This document shows positions 43,654 through 53,137 of a stretch of DNA of 64,000 nt, piece after piece. The stretch is from Limobrevibacterium gyesilva. Its GTDB lineage: Bacteria; Pseudomonadota; Alphaproteobacteria; Acetobacterales; Acetobacteraceae. Position numbers and translations under genes: made by a program. Every line of letters begins with the position of its first letter. Position 1 is the first letter of the stretch. The notes under the pieces are model-generated. The model did not search any database and had not been told where the DNA came from. It worked only from the letters and a program-made list of their open reading frames with translations. The stretch is from positions 25,687 through 89,686 of the forward strand of contig NZ_JAPDNT010000015.1 of assembly GCF_025989185.1 (NCBI RefSeq), given 5' to 3'.

Positions 43654-45294
43654 TCAGGCGCCCCAGTTATGCGCCCGGAAATCCATGGCGAAGGACGGAG
43701 CGGCCTGCCAGCGGATGTCCTTGCGCTTGGCGATGAAGGTCGCGGTCTGGTGGAGCACCGAGTAGGCAGGGTCCTCGCGTTCGCAGATCTGCAGCATGCG
43801 CGCGAACATGGCGCGGCGGCGTGGCCGGTCCGTGCTGGTCTCCAGCTCCAGCGACAGGCGGTTCATCTCCTCGTTGGTCCACTCGCCATATTGCTGCTGC
43901 TCCCCGTTCGGGCCGTGCTGGCTGACGATGGAGGAGACGGGATCGTTGAACACGGCGCTGTTCGACCAGTCGCGAATGCCGCGGCCGGGCCCACGTTCGA
44001 AGACCTGCGTCCAGTTCTCCTTCATTTCGATCTGCACGTTCAGGCCCGCAGCGCGCCACATCTCGACCATCACCTGCGCGGTGGCGACCTGGTTGGTGTA
44101 GTAGTTGCTGAGCAGGCGATAGGTGATGGGGTCGCCCTTGTAGCCGGCGGCCTTCACCAGCGCGCGCGCCTTGTCGAGGTCGAATTCCGGCACGCGCCAG
44201 TCGGCGACGAACATGTCGGCATAGAATTCCCACTGCAGCCCGTTGGGGACGCGGGTGCGGCCGGCCCAGAGGCTGTCCACGATGGCCTTGCGGTCGATGG
44301 CGTGGGTCATCGCCTGGCGCATGCGCGGGTCGCGCAACGGCGCATGGTTCCTGTCGAACGCGGTGATGCGGTGGTTCGGGATGGTGCCGCCCTGCACTTC
44401 GAAGCCGGGGTGCCTTTCGATGTCCACGATCTGGTCCGGCGGCATGTCGCAGGCGAACTGGTATTCGCCGGACAGCAGGCCGTTCACGCGGCTGGAAACC
44501 TCGGGCACCTCGACCAGGCGCAGGGTCTTGATGGGCGGACGGCCGCCCCAGTACTCGTCATGCGCGTCCATGACCAGATAGGTATCGGGCTTGAATTCGC
44601 GGATGCGGTAGGGACCCGTGCCCACGGGCTTGCGGGCGTATTCGAGCCAGGAGTTCGCTTCGCTGAACGCGCGGCCGCTGACCATGTCGCTGCCCCGGGC
44701 GGAGAGGCGGCCTTCGATGGTCACGTCCGGCGTGCCGTTGACGACGCGGACCGTATATTTGTCGACGATGTCGATGCGGTCGAACCCTGGCCACAGGCGG
44801 CGAGCGACCGGCGGAATTTCGCGCGGCAGTTCCTTGGTGGAGGACATGGTGACGATCTGGCCGCTCAGCGGCAGCGTCTTGCCCTGCACGGTCGGGCGGG
44901 TCTCGCCGAACATGCGCTGCGGGCTGAAGCTTGCGGCCACATCCTCGGCGGTGAATTCGTCGCCGTTGTGCATCTTCACGCCCGGGCGCAGCTTCAGCTC
45001 GACCGTCTTGTCGTCGATGCGGCGCCATTCGGTGGCGAGGCCGGGCACGGATTCAAGCCGCCCCTGGTAGTTCAGGTCGATCAGGCGCTCGGTATACATC
45101 GTCGCCATGCGCGTGCCGACATTCGACTGTTCGCGCAGGCAGTCCAGCGTGTTGCTGTTGCTGATCTTCTGCACGGTGACGGTGATGGTCGGCCGGTTGT
45201 CCGCCTGCGCGATGGCGAAGCGGGGCAGCACGCCGCCCATGGCGGCGGTTGCGCCGGCGAGCTTCAGCGCGTCGCGGCGGCGGATCGTTGTCAT
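43654..45294 (-). CDS. ABC transporter substrate-binding protein, family 5 (copy 3 of 3)
   Basis: Binding protein of 546 residues, first gene of the peptide-type operon as drawn. The ATG at 45294 starts TTIRRRDALKLAGATAAMGG, with a twin-arginine-like pair, and is preferred over a frame start 13 codons upstream. It is nearest to copy 2 (shared insertion TVQGKTLPLSG and ending MDFRAHNWGA). Blocks KPVGTGPYRIREFKPD and LLSNYYTNQVATAQVMVEMW agree with the other copies. Gap to copy 2 is 32 bases. Confidence 0.93.
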   Translation of the reverse strand: MTTIRRRDALKLAGATAAMGGVLPRFAIAQADNRPTITVTVQKISNSNTLDCLREQSNVGTRMATMYTERLIDLNYQGRLESVPGLATEWRRIDDKTVELKLRPGVKMHNGDEFTAEDVAASFSPQRMFGETRPTVQGKTLPLSGQIVTMSSTKELPREIPPVARRLWPGFDRIDIVDKYTVRVVNGTPDVTIEGRLSARGSDMVSGRAFSEANSWLEYARKPVGTGPYRIREFKPDTYLVMDAHDEYWGGRPPIKTLRLVEVPEVSSRVNGLLSGEYQFACDMPPDQIVDIERHPGFEVQGGTIPNHRITAFDRNHAPLRDPRMRQAMTHAIDRKAIVDSLWAGRTRVPNGLQWEFYADMFVADWRVPEFDLDKARALVKAAGYKGDPITYRLLSNYYTNQVATAQVMVEMWRAAGLNVQIEMKENWTQVFERGPGRGIRDWSNSAVFNDPVSSIVSQHGPNGEQQQYGEWTNEEMNRLSLELETSTDRPRRRAMFARMLQICEREDPAYSVLHQTATFIAKRKDIRWQAAPSFAMDFRAHNWGA

Positions 45295-45440
45295 GCCTCT
45301 GTTCCCCGGATGGCTTTGCGCCGCACCCGGCATGGGTGCGCGCCGATGCGCGGGGGGTTAGCATGCGGCCAAGACGTGCCGATGAAGGTTGCGTTGCGGC
45401 CGCATGACAGTGGCGGCGGCGCGCGGATCGAGGCGGGCGG

Positions 45441-46496
45441 TCAGTGTTTCGTGGAGCCCGGGGCGATCGCGAAGTGCCGCTCCAGCACCGAGCCGCCGAG
45501 CGAGATGATCAGGCAGGCGAAGAAGAACACCAGGGCGGCGAAGGTGTAGCCCTCGGCCGCCAGGCCGGTCCAGGCCGTGTCCTTCAGCGACTGGTTCACC
45601 ACGCCCATGAGATCGAACAGGCCGACGATGGAGACCAGCGTGGTGTCCTTGAACAGGTCGACGGCGATGTTGATGAAGCCGGGGATGGACAGGCGCAAGG
45701 CCTGGGGCAGGACCACCAGAAGCTGCACCTGGGCCGTATGCATGCCCAGCGCCAGCGCCGCCTCGGGCTGGCCGGACTGCACGCCCTGCAGCCCGCCACG
45801 CACGATCTCCGCCATGTAGGCGCTGGTGAACAGAGTGAGTACGACCAGGGCGCGCACCAGATTGTCGATGTTGACGCCGTTGGGCAGGAACAGCGGCAGC
45901 AGGATCAGCCCCATGAACAGCACGGCCAGCAACGGCACGCCGCGCCAGAACTCGATCATGGCGATGCTGCCGTAGCGGATGACCGGATATTTCGAGCGGC
46001 GGCCGAACGCCAGTGCGATGCCGAGGGGAATGCTGCCGCCGAGGGCGACGAAGGAGATGACGACGTTCAGCATCAGCCCGCCCCACTGCCCGGTCGGCAC
46101 CAGTTCGAGCCCGAAGATGCCGCCGACCAGCAGGATGCCGTCGATGACCGGGATCAGCACGGCCAGTGCCAGCAACCACAGGCCGCGATGGCGGCGGGCG
46201 AACAATGCGCCGGTACCGATGACGACGAGGACCACAAGGCCGGCATCCACCCGCCAGCGCTGGTCCACTGGATAGATGCCGTAGAAGAACAGCGCGAGCC
46301 GCGCCCTGATGAACGCCCAGCACGCGCCGGTATCGGCGGCCTCGCAGCCGGCCCTGTTGGGGGCGTTCCAGACCGCGGTGCCGATCGCCCAGCGAAACAG
46401 CGGCGGCAGCACGAGCGCGAAGGCGGCCAGCATCAACAGGGTGATGGCGGCATTCAGCTTGGTGCCGAACAGGGCGCGGACCAGGGGATGACGCAT
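45441..46496 (-). CDS. aapM: general L-amino-acid ABC transporter permease AapM
   Basis: Permease of 351 residues. It shows the AapM/BztC layout: an N-terminal part with membrane spans, then GGLMLNVVISFVALGGSIPLGIALAFGRRS, FWRGVPLLAVLFMGLILLPLFLP and the EAA loop GQPEAALALGMHTAQVQLLVVLPQALRLSIP (each partly quoted). The ATG at 46496 follows the aapQ stop by two bases. It pairs with AapQ for broad amino-acid import. The ATPase gene aapP, normally next, is missing; the next gene belongs to another transporter. Confidence 0.92.
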   Translation of the reverse strand: MRHPLVRALFGTKLNAAITLLMLAAFALVLPPLFRWAIGTAVWNAPNRAGCEAADTGACWAFIRARLALFFYGIYPVDQRWRVDAGLVVLVVIGTGALFARRHRGLWLLALAVLIPVIDGILLVGGIFGLELVPTGQWGGLMLNVVISFVALGGSIPLGIALAFGRRSKYPVIRYGSIAMIEFWRGVPLLAVLFMGLILLPLFLPNGVNIDNLVRALVVLTLFTSAYMAEIVRGGLQGVQSGQPEAALALGMHTAQVQLLVVLPQALRLSIPGFINIAVDLFKDTTLVSIVGLFDLMGVVNQSLKDTAWTGLAAEGYTFAALVFFFACLIISLGGSVLERHFAIAPGSTKH

Positions 46497-46498
46497 CG

Positions 46499-47602
46499 CT
46501 AACGGCCCTGCAGCGTAAGGTGGCGGTTCCAGGCGTTCATCGCCGCCGAGGCGAGCAGGTTGATCGCCAGGAACACGCCGAGGACGAGCGTCATCACCTC
46601 GATCGCGCGGCCGGACTGATTCAGCACGGTGCGTGCGTATACCTGCAGGATTTCCGGATAGGCGATGGCGGCGCCGAGCGTCGTGGACTTGATGATGTTC
46701 AGGTACTGGCTGGTGAGCGGCGGGATGAGGATGCGCAGCGCCTGCGGCAGGATCACCACGAACATCGTCTGCGCGGCGCTGAGGCCGAGCGAGCGCGCGG
46801 CCTCCGCCTGGCCCCTGTGGACGCCCATGATGGCGGCGCGCACGATCTCGGCGATGAAGGCGCTGGTGTACACGGTGATGCCGAGGGTGAGCGCGACGAG
46901 CTCCGGCGGCAGGCGAACGCCGCCCACGAAGTTGAAGCCCTTCAGCGCCGGCGGGTCCCACTGCGCCGTGAAGCCCGCCAGCACGAGGCCGAGCAGCAAC
47001 ACGGGCGGCAGCACGATGAGGCGAGGCACCTGCACGCCCAGGCGTCGCCATGACACGGCGGCGATCATGACGATGACAATCGTGCCGGCGACGATCCAGT
47101 CCCAGCCGGTGCCGGACGGCGCGGGGACGTAGAGCCCGCGCACGTTGAGGAAGATCGAGGCGCCGACATGGATGCTCTGGCGCATCGGCGGCAGCACCTG
47201 CAGCACCGCCAGATAGAAGAAGACGATCTGCGTCAGCTGCGGGGTGTTGCGGATCACCTCGATCAGCACTCGCGCCGTGCCGACCGCCAGTGGATTGCCG
47301 GACAGGCGCATCAGCGCCAGCGCGAGACCGAGGGCCGAGGCGAGGATGATGATGAGGGCAGCGGCGAACAGCGTGTTCACCCCGGCGACATAGAGGGCGT
47401 GGCCGTAGGTGAAGCTCTCGTCCCAGGCGACGAGATGGAACGGGATGTCGAATCCGGCCCGGGTGAACAGGAAGCCGAAGCCGAAGGTGATGCTGCGTTG
47501 CGCCAGGTTGTCGACGACGTTGTGGGCGAACCAGAGCACCACGGCGCCGGCCGCGATCACGGCCAGCGCCTGCCAGGCCAGCGCCTTCTGCTTGGTGGTC
47601 AA
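46499..47602 (-). CDS. aapQ: general L-amino-acid ABC transporter permease AapQ
   Basis: Permease of 367 residues. Family-specific pieces are ITFGFGFLFTRAGFDIP, GVNTLFAAALIIILAS, VLIEVIRNTPQLTQIVFFYLAVLQ and the EAA loop GQAEAARSLGLSAAQTMFVVILPQALR (partly quoted), preceded by ALTLGITVYTSAFIAEIVR. It lies 30 bases after aapJ and just before aapM, the standard gene order. Confidence 0.94.
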   Translation of the reverse strand: MTTKQKALAWQALAVIAAGAVVLWFAHNVVDNLAQRSITFGFGFLFTRAGFDIPFHLVAWDESFTYGHALYVAGVNTLFAAALIIILASALGLALALMRLSGNPLAVGTARVLIEVIRNTPQLTQIVFFYLAVLQVLPPMRQSIHVGASIFLNVRGLYVPAPSGTGWDWIVAGTIVIVMIAAVSWRRLGVQVPRLIVLPPVLLLGLVLAGFTAQWDPPALKGFNFVGGVRLPPELVALTLGITVYTSAFIAEIVRAAIMGVHRGQAEAARSLGLSAAQTMFVVILPQALRILIPPLTSQYLNIIKSTTLGAAIAYPEILQVYARTVLNQSGRAIEVMTLVLGVFLAINLLASAAMNAWNRHLTLQGR

Positions 47603-47632
47603 GGCGCCGGCCTTGCCGTCAGCGTCCGAGGA

Positions 47633-48691
47633 TCACCGGAACGGCAGCGTGTAGTGCATGCCGCCGTTGTTGTAGAGGTTGTTCAGCCCGCGCGGCAGGT
47701 TGAGGGCGTTCGGGCCGAAATGCCGGTCGTAGATCTCGCCGTAGTTGCCCGTGGCCTTGATCGCGCGGAAGGCCCAGTCGCTGTCGAGGCCGAGTTGCTT
47801 GCCGGTGTCTCCCTCGGCGCCCAGCAGGCGCAGGATGAAGGGATTCTTGGAGGTCTTCCTCAGTTCGTCGGCATTGGCCTGGGTGATGCCGAATTCCTCG
47901 GCGGTCTTGAGCGCGGTGTCGAGCCAGAACAGGATTTTCTGCCAGCGCGGATCGCCGGAGCGGGCGTGTATGCCGAGCGGCTCCTTGCTGATCAGCTCGG
48001 GCATGATGATCCACTCGGACGGGTTCTTGAGGGTGGAGCGCATGCCGGCGAGGCTGCCGCTGTCGTCGGAATAGCCGTCGCAGCGGCCGGCTTCCATGGC
48101 CGCGATCGCTTCCTCGGGCTTCTCGAACAGCAGGCTGCCGATCTTGGCGCCGGTGGAGCGGGCGAAGTCGGCGATGTTGAGCTCCAGCGTGGCGCCGGTG
48201 ATCATGCAGATGGTGGCGCCCTGCAGCTCGGCGGCTTTCTGCACGCCGATCGACTTGCGCACGAGGAAGCCCTGGCCGGCGTAGAAGTTGACCGCGACCT
48301 CGTCGAGGCCGAGCTGGTTGCTGCGGGTGAAGGTCAGCGTGCTGTCGCGGATCAGCACGTCGATCTCGCCGGCCTGCAGCACGGTGAAGCGGGCCGCGGC
48401 GGTGGTGGGCGTGTAGCGCACCTTGTCGGGATCGCCGAGCACGGCGGCGGCGATGGCGCGACAATAGTCGATGTCCAGGCCCTTCCATTTGCCGGTGTTG
48501 TCCTGGGCGGCGAAGCCGGGGACGCCGGTGTCCACCCCGCAGGCGAGGGCGCCGCGTTTCTTGATGTTCTCCGCGGTCGGGCCGGGCGGGGGTGCGAGCT
48601 GGGCATGGGCGATCGCCGCTGTCGTCACGATCGCCACGCCGACAGTCAAGGCCAGCCGCCCGGCGCGCAGCAGCAATGCTGGTACCGTCAT
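47633..48691 (-). CDS. aapJ: general L-amino-acid ABC transporter binding protein AapJ
   Basis: Periplasmic binding protein of 352 residues with a signal peptide ending AIAHAQ. Family features: IKKRGALACGVDTGVPGFAAQDNTGKWKGLDIDYCRA (partial), VRYTPTTAAARFTVLQAGEIDVLIRDSTLTFTR (partial) and YGEIYDRHFGPNALNLPRGLNNLY. The ATG at 48691 gives the signal peptide directly. It diverges from the aldehyde dehydrogenase gene across 183 bases. It captures polar and other L-amino acids for AapQM. Confidence 0.94.
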   Translation of the reverse strand: MTVPALLLRAGRLALTVGVAIVTTAAIAHAQLAPPPGPTAENIKKRGALACGVDTGVPGFAAQDNTGKWKGLDIDYCRAIAAAVLGDPDKVRYTPTTAAARFTVLQAGEIDVLIRDSTLTFTRSNQLGLDEVAVNFYAGQGFLVRKSIGVQKAAELQGATICMITGATLELNIADFARSTGAKIGSLLFEKPEEAIAAMEAGRCDGYSDDSGSLAGMRSTLKNPSEWIIMPELISKEPLGIHARSGDPRWQKILFWLDTALKTAEEFGITQANADELRKTSKNPFILRLLGAEGDTGKQLGLDSDWAFRAIKATGNYGEIYDRHFGPNALNLPRGLNNLYNNGGMHYTLPFR

Positions 48692-48874
48692 CGTGAACTC
48701 TCCCCTCTTATGTGGTTCAGTCTCCCACGGTGAGGCTGACGCATTCGTGCCCGGGTTGCAACAGGATGCTCGGTGCCCGTGCGGGCATCTCGACCGCAGG
48801 CGCCCGCTGACGCATGATGGGGGCTCAGAGGTGCGCCAGCACCCAAGGCCGATCATACGCAAGAGGTAGAATTC

Positions 48875-50308
48875 ATGTACCCCGAGGTTTCGTTGTTCAT
48901 TGACGGCGCCTGGACGCCGAGCGCCGCCGGCAAGACGCTGACCGTGCTGAACCCCGCGACCGGCGACGCGCTCGGCACGCTGGCTCATGCCGGACGCGCC
49001 GACCTGGACCGTGCGCTGGAAGCCGCCGAGAAGGGATTCCACGTCTGGCGCAAGGTTTCAGCCTATGAGCGCTCGAAGATCATGCGCAAGGCGGCGGCAC
49101 TGTTGCGCGAGCGGGTGGATGCCATTGCCCGGCTGCTGACCATGGAGCAGGGCAAGCCGCTGGCCGAAGCCAAGGGCGAGGCGGGTGCTGCCGCGGATGT
49201 GATCGAGTGGTTCGCCGAGGAAAGCAAGCGCGCCTATGGCCGGGTGATCCCCGCCCGCGCCGACGGCGTCTATCAGCTGGTGATCAAGGAGCCGGTGGGC
49301 CCCGTGGCCGCGTTCACGCCGTGGAACTTCCCGATCAACCAGGCGGTGCGCAAGATTTCGGCCGCGCTGGCGGCGGGCTGCTCCGTGATCCTGAAAGGGC
49401 CGGAGGAGACCCCGGCGAGCTGTGCCGAGCTGGTGCGCGCCTTCGCCGACGCCGGCGTGCCTGCGGGCGTGGTGCAGCTGGTTTACGGCATTCCCAGCGA
49501 GATCTCGGAATACCTGATCCCGCATCCGGTCATCCGCAAGATCAGCTTCACCGGCTCGACCCCTGTGGGCAAGCAACTGGCGGCGCTGGCCGGGTTGCAC
49601 ATGAAGCGCGTGACCATGGAACTCGGCGGACACGCCCCCGCGATCGTGTTCGACGACGCGGATATCGACGTGGCGAGCAAGATCCTGGCGGCCAGCAAGT
49701 TCCGCAACGCCGGGCAGGTCTGCGTGTCGCCCACGCGGTTCCTGGTGCAGGAGAAGGTGTACGACAGCTTCGTCGAGAAGTTCGTGGGCTTTGCCGAGAA
49801 GGTGAAGGTGGGCGACGGTCTGGAGCCCGGCACGACCATGGGGCCGATGGCCAACCCGCGCCGGGTGGCGGCGATGGAAACCTATATCGGCGACGCCGTG
49901 CAGAAAGGCGCGGTGGTGAAGACCGGCGGCAAGCGCATCGGCAACAAGGGCAATTTCTTCGAGCCGACGGTGCTGACCAATCTCAACCGCGACATGCGGG
50001 TCATGAACGAGGAGCCGTTCGGTCCGCTGGCGCTGATGGTGCCGTTCTCGACCTTCGACGAGGCGGTGGAAGAGGCGAACCGGCTGCCCTACGGGCTCGC
50101 GTCCTACGCCTATACGCGCTCGGCCAAGACGGCGAGCACGATCGCGGCGGCGGTGGAGTCCGGGATGATGTCGATCAACCATCACGGGCTGGCGCTGCCC
50201 GAGGTGCCGTTCGGCGGCATCAAGGATTCGGGCTATGGCTCCGAGGGCGGGCTGGAGGCCATCGAGGCCTATCTGAACACGAAGTTCGTGACCCAGGCGG
50301 GTCTGTAG
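48875..50308 (+). CDS. NAD(P)-dependent aldehyde dehydrogenase, succinate-semialdehyde dehydrogenase-like
   Basis: Enzyme of 477 residues of the ALDH superfamily. The cofactor-binding [23 protein letters not shown] (partial) and [11 protein letters not shown], the general-base glutamate in [13 protein letters not shown], and the catalytic cysteine in [12 protein letters not shown] are all present, as is the C-terminal [31 protein letters not shown] region (partial). This ending is common in GabD-like enzymes. It probably oxidises a semialdehyde to an acid. AGAGG lies upstream of the ATG. Confidence 0.94.
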   Translation: MYPEVSLFIDGAWTPSAAGKTLTVLNPATGDALGTLAHAGRADLDRALEAAEKGFHVWRKVSAYERSKIMRKAAALLRERVDAIARLLTMEQGKPLAEAKGEAGAAADVIEWFAEESKRAYGRVIPARADGVYQLVIKEPVGPVAAFTPWNFPINQAVRKISAALAAGCSVILKGPEETPASCAELVRAFADAGVPAGVVQLVYGIPSEISEYLIPHPVIRKISFTGSTPVGKQLAALAGLHMKRVTMELGGHAPAIVFDDADIDVASKILAASKFRNAGQVCVSPTRFLVQEKVYDSFVEKFVGFAEKVKVGDGLEPGTTMGPMANPRRVAAMETYIGDAVQKGAVVKTGGKRIGNKGNFFEPTVLTNLNRDMRVMNEEPFGPLALMVPFSTFDEAVEEANRLPYGLASYAYTRSAKTASTIAAAVESGMMSINHHGLALPEVPFGGIKDSGYGSEGGLEAIEAYLNTKFVTQAGL

Positions 50309-50369
50309 GACGTAGGGCGGGGACCGGTTCGCCGGTTCCCGCCCAGACTTTGGCGGCCGAAGTCCCGCG

Positions 50370-51503
50370 CTACAGCTTCGTGCCCTTCTGCCAGACGCCG
50401 ATGACGTGCAGAGCGGCGTCCAGGGCGACCAGGTCGGCGGTGCAGCCGGCCGAGATGCGCCCAAGATCGGGGCGGCGGATGATGCCGGCCGGCGTGGCGG
50501 TGGCCATGCGCAACGCGCTTTCCAGTGGGATTCCGACCAGGCGTACCGCGTTGCGGACGGCGTCGGCCATGGTCAGATGGGCGCCGGCGAGCGTGCCGGC
50601 GGCGTTGGTGAGGCGGCCGTCCGCAAGATGGATCGGCTCGCCGTTCAGCACGAAGCCGCGGCAGTCGGATGCAGCAGTGGCCATTGCGTCGGAAACCAGA
50701 AACAGACGCCCGGCGCCCTTGGCGGCGAAGGCGATGCGGACGCTGGCGGGGTGGACGTGGTGGCCGTCCACGATGATGCCGGCGTGGGATTGTGCGCTGT
50801 CGAGCGCCGCGCCGACCGCACCCGGGTTGCGTGAGGCAAACTGCGACATCGCGTTGAACAGATGCGTGAAGCCGGTGACCCCGGCATCGAGGCCGGCGCG
50901 GACCTGTTCGTAGGTGGCGTCGGTATGGCCGGCGAAAACGGTGACGCCGGCGCCGCAGAGGCGGGTGATCTGCGCTGGCGCCACGGTTTCGGGCGCAAGC
51001 GTCACTTTCAGGTGGCCGGGGAAGGGCGCGCACAGCAAGGCGATGTCGGCGTCGTCTGGCACGGTGACGTTGGCGGCCGGGTGGATGCCGCGGCGCGTTG
51101 GCGCGATGAACGGGCCTTCCAGATGCAGGCCGGCGATGCCCGGCATCCCGGCGGCCAGCGCGGCACGGGCGGCGTCAACGGCCAGGCGGAGTTGCGGCCG
51201 CGTGCCGCTGATCAATGTGGGCAGGATCGTTGTGGTGCCGGCGCGGCCATGCGCGGCGGCGATTCGGCTCAGGCAATCGGGTGTGGCGGCGTCGTTGAAC
51301 ATGACGCCGCCGCCGCCGTTCACCTGAAGGTCGATGAAGCCCGGGGCAAGGGTCGTGTGGTCGGGCAGGCGGATGACCGGCGTGCCAAGTGGGATGGCGA
51401 CGGCAGGGGCAACGCCCGCGATCGTCGGGCCGTCGAGCAGGACGGCCTGGTCGTGCGCGAATGCCTCGCCGTCGAACAGGCGTGCCGCCAGCAGGGCGAT
51501 CAT
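50370..51503 (-). CDS. nagA: N-acetylglucosamine-6-phosphate deacetylase
   Basis: Amidohydrolase of 377 residues that removes acetate from GlcNAc-6-P. Metal and active-site blocks are GFIDLQVNGGGG, GLHLEGPFIAP, VFAGHTDATYEQ, GFTHLFNAMSQF, DGHHVHPASVRIAF and VSDAMATA, with the catalytic aspartate in the last. The ATG overlaps the murQ stop (ATGA at 51500-51503). With MurQ it routes cell-wall amino sugars to central metabolism; the next enzyme, NagB, is not in the window. Confidence 0.95.
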   Translation of the reverse strand: MIALLAARLFDGEAFAHDQAVLLDGPTIAGVAPAVAIPLGTPVIRLPDHTTLAPGFIDLQVNGGGGVMFNDAATPDCLSRIAAAHGRAGTTTILPTLISGTRPQLRLAVDAARAALAAGMPGIAGLHLEGPFIAPTRRGIHPAANVTVPDDADIALLCAPFPGHLKVTLAPETVAPAQITRLCGAGVTVFAGHTDATYEQVRAGLDAGVTGFTHLFNAMSQFASRNPGAVGAALDSAQSHAGIIVDGHHVHPASVRIAFAAKGAGRLFLVSDAMATAASDCRGFVLNGEPIHLADGRLTNAAGTLAGAHLTMADAVRNAVRLVGIPLESALRMATATPAGIIRRPDLGRISAGCTADLVALDAALHVIGVWQKGTKL

Positions 51504-52414
51504 CGCCGCAGGTCCGCGAGCGCCGTGCGCAGGACGCCGCCGGAGCGCTCAAGTAACGACTCGGCCTCGGTTCGATCCAGGCCCTCGAGAATCAGCACGG
51601 CGGTCTTCACCCGCCCACCGGCCGCGTCCAGCGCGGTGCGGATCGCGGCATCGTCGCGGCCGGTGAGGTGGTGCAGCATGCGCTGAGCGCGGCGGCGAAG
51701 TTTCTCGTTGCGCGCTTGCATGTCCACCATCAGCCCCTGGTGCACCCGGCCCAGGCGGACCATCACCAGCGTGGAGAACAGGTTCAGCACGATCTTCTGG
51801 GCGGTGCCGGCCTTCATGCGGGTCGAGCCGGCAATGGCCTCGGCCCCGGTCTCCACGAGAATCGGATGCGCGGCAGCTTGCAGAAGGGTGCCGCCGGGGC
51901 TGTTGGCGATGCCGATGGTGAGCGCGCCGCGGCGCGCGGATTCGGCGATTGCGGTGGTGGTGAAAGCGGTGTTGCCGCTGGCGGCGGTGCCGAGCACGAC
52001 GTCGTCGGGGCCGATGGCGTGATGGGCAATGGCGGCGATGGCGGCGTCGCGGTCGTCCTCGGCGTTCTCGATGGCGCGGGTGAAGGCCGGCTCGCCGCCG
52101 GCCATGAGCAGGACGAGTCGTTGCTGCGGCCAGTCGAAGGTGGGCGGCAGCTCGGCGCCGTCCTGCACCCCGATGCGCCCGGATGTTCCTGCCCCGGCAT
52201 AAACCAGCCTGCCGCCCTGGCGCAGGCGCGGCCACGATGCTTCGGCGGCCTGCGCGATGGCGGGCAGTGCGGAGCGCACGGCGGCCACGGCAGCAAGCTG
52301 GCCTTCCCACAGCACCTCAAGGATGGTGGCGGGATCCCACGTATCGAGATCGCGGAATCGACTGCTGATCGATTCGGTGGCGGGGAGGGTTGCACCTGCG
52401 TTCGTTTCAACCAT
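51500..52414 (-). CDS. murQ: N-acetylmuramic acid 6-phosphate etherase
   Basis: Lyase of 304 residues that splits MurNAc-6-P into GlcNAc-6-P and lactate, feeding NagA. The SIS domain shows YAGAGTSGRIGVQDGAELPPTF (partial), the catalytic glutamate region GGEPAFTRAIENAEDD, GTAASGNTAFTTTAI and STRMKAGTAQKIVLNLFSTL (partial). AGGAA sits just before the ATG at 52414. It is the first gene of a two-gene recycling operon, divergent from the HU-like gene. Confidence 0.96.
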   Translation of the reverse strand: MVETNAGATLPATESISSRFRDLDTWDPATILEVLWEGQLAAVAAVRSALPAIAQAAEASWPRLRQGGRLVYAGAGTSGRIGVQDGAELPPTFDWPQQRLVLLMAGGEPAFTRAIENAEDDRDAAIAAIAHHAIGPDDVVLGTAASGNTAFTTTAIAESARRGALTIGIANSPGGTLLQAAAHPILVETGAEAIAGSTRMKAGTAQKIVLNLFSTLVMVRLGRVHQGLMVDMQARNEKLRRRAQRMLHHLTGRDDAAIRTALDAAGGRVKTAVLILEGLDRTEAESLLERSGGVLRTALADLRR

Positions 52415-52657
52415 GTTCCTGGCTCAATTTTCTGGCGGCACTCAACAGCGCGGTGGCGTCTGGATCAAGCGGCATGCGGTGCGTGCTGTGCTGCGTTGCA
52501 TCAAATTGTTCGAACGGATGCAGCGGGGGCGCAGAAATCTTTTGCGTGGGCCGAAAAGCGCTGTTAGGAGGCGGCGTCTTTCGAACCACTCATACGCCTG
52601 CGCCGATTCGCGGCCGGGATATCTGGCGGAAGTAGACAGGAAAGGACACAGATTCGC

Positions 52658-52927
52658 ATGTCGAAAGCGTTCATTTCGCAAGTCATCCAGGACTCCGCGT
52701 CGCTGACTGGCACGGCGGCCAACCGTGCGGCCACAGACCTGATCACGGCCATCGTCAAGGAACTGAAGAAGACCGGCAAGTTCACGCTGCCGAGCTTCGG
52801 CACGTTCAGTGTTCGCAAGACGAAGGCGCGCAAGGGCCTCAACCCCCGCACTGGCGAGCCGATCAAGGTGAAGGCTGGCAAGACCGTTCGCTTCAAGGCC
52901 TCGCCGACGCTGAAGAAGGCCGTCTGA
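52658..52927 (+). CDS. HU-family DNA-binding protein
   Basis: Histone-like protein of 89 residues. The HU/IHF fold is clear: AFISQVIQDSASLTG, an N-terminal helix pair, LPSFGTFSVRKTKARKGLNPRTGEPIKV (partial) with the DNA-contacting arm NPRTGEPI, and VRFKASPTLKKAV at the end. It binds and bends DNA and helps compact the nucleoid. GAAAGGA lies upstream of the ATG, and an intrinsic terminator follows. It is somewhat diverged from housekeeping HU (the N-terminus is SKAFISQVI, not MNKTELI), so it may be an accessory paralogue. Confidence 0.95.
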   Translation: MSKAFISQVIQDSASLTGTAANRAATDLITAIVKELKKTGKFTLPSFGTFSVRKTKARKGLNPRTGEPIKVKAGKTVRFKASPTLKKAV

Positions 52928-52956
52928 CCCGACGCTCGCCAGCAGACGGACGCCAG

Positions 52957-53004
52957 AAAGGGCGCGGGCGGGCGGCACGGCGGTGCCGCGGCCCGTGCCC
53001 TTTT
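52957..53004 (+). terminator. intrinsic terminator after the HU-like gene
   Basis: AAAGGGCGCGGGC (52957-52969) pairs with GCCCGTGCCCTTT (52991-53003), with a single G-T pair in a 13-pair stem, and a run of four T residues closes the element. The loop holds a second GC-rich hairpin (GGCAC/GTGCC). Confidence 0.85.
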
Positions 53005-53087
53005 CATGTCATGGCGCCCGTCGGCTGCGGGGCGGGCGTCGTTGGAACTGCCAGTCATTTCAGGCTGTTCCGTCGGGAAATTTTACA

Positions 53088-53102
53088 TTCGCATTTTGCG
53101 AA
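53088..53102. promoter_or_regulatory. palindrome upstream of the sigma-54 promoter, candidate activator site
   Basis: TTCGCA-TTT-TGCGAA is a perfect inverted repeat 36 bases upstream of the -24 element of the PEP-CTERM gene, in a locally AT-rich gap. Sigma-54 promoters need an enhancer-binding protein; in PEP-CTERM systems that is often PrsR. This could be such a site, although it lies closer than usual. Confidence 0.45.
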
Positions 53103-53137
53103 AATCACAACTAGCTGATTCAAAAAAGAAAATATGC

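Noticed and set aside
52407..52589. 60-codon minus-strand frame just upstream of murQ
   Set aside because: No recognisable features and no clear ribosome site; it overlaps the murQ start and is probably leader sequence.
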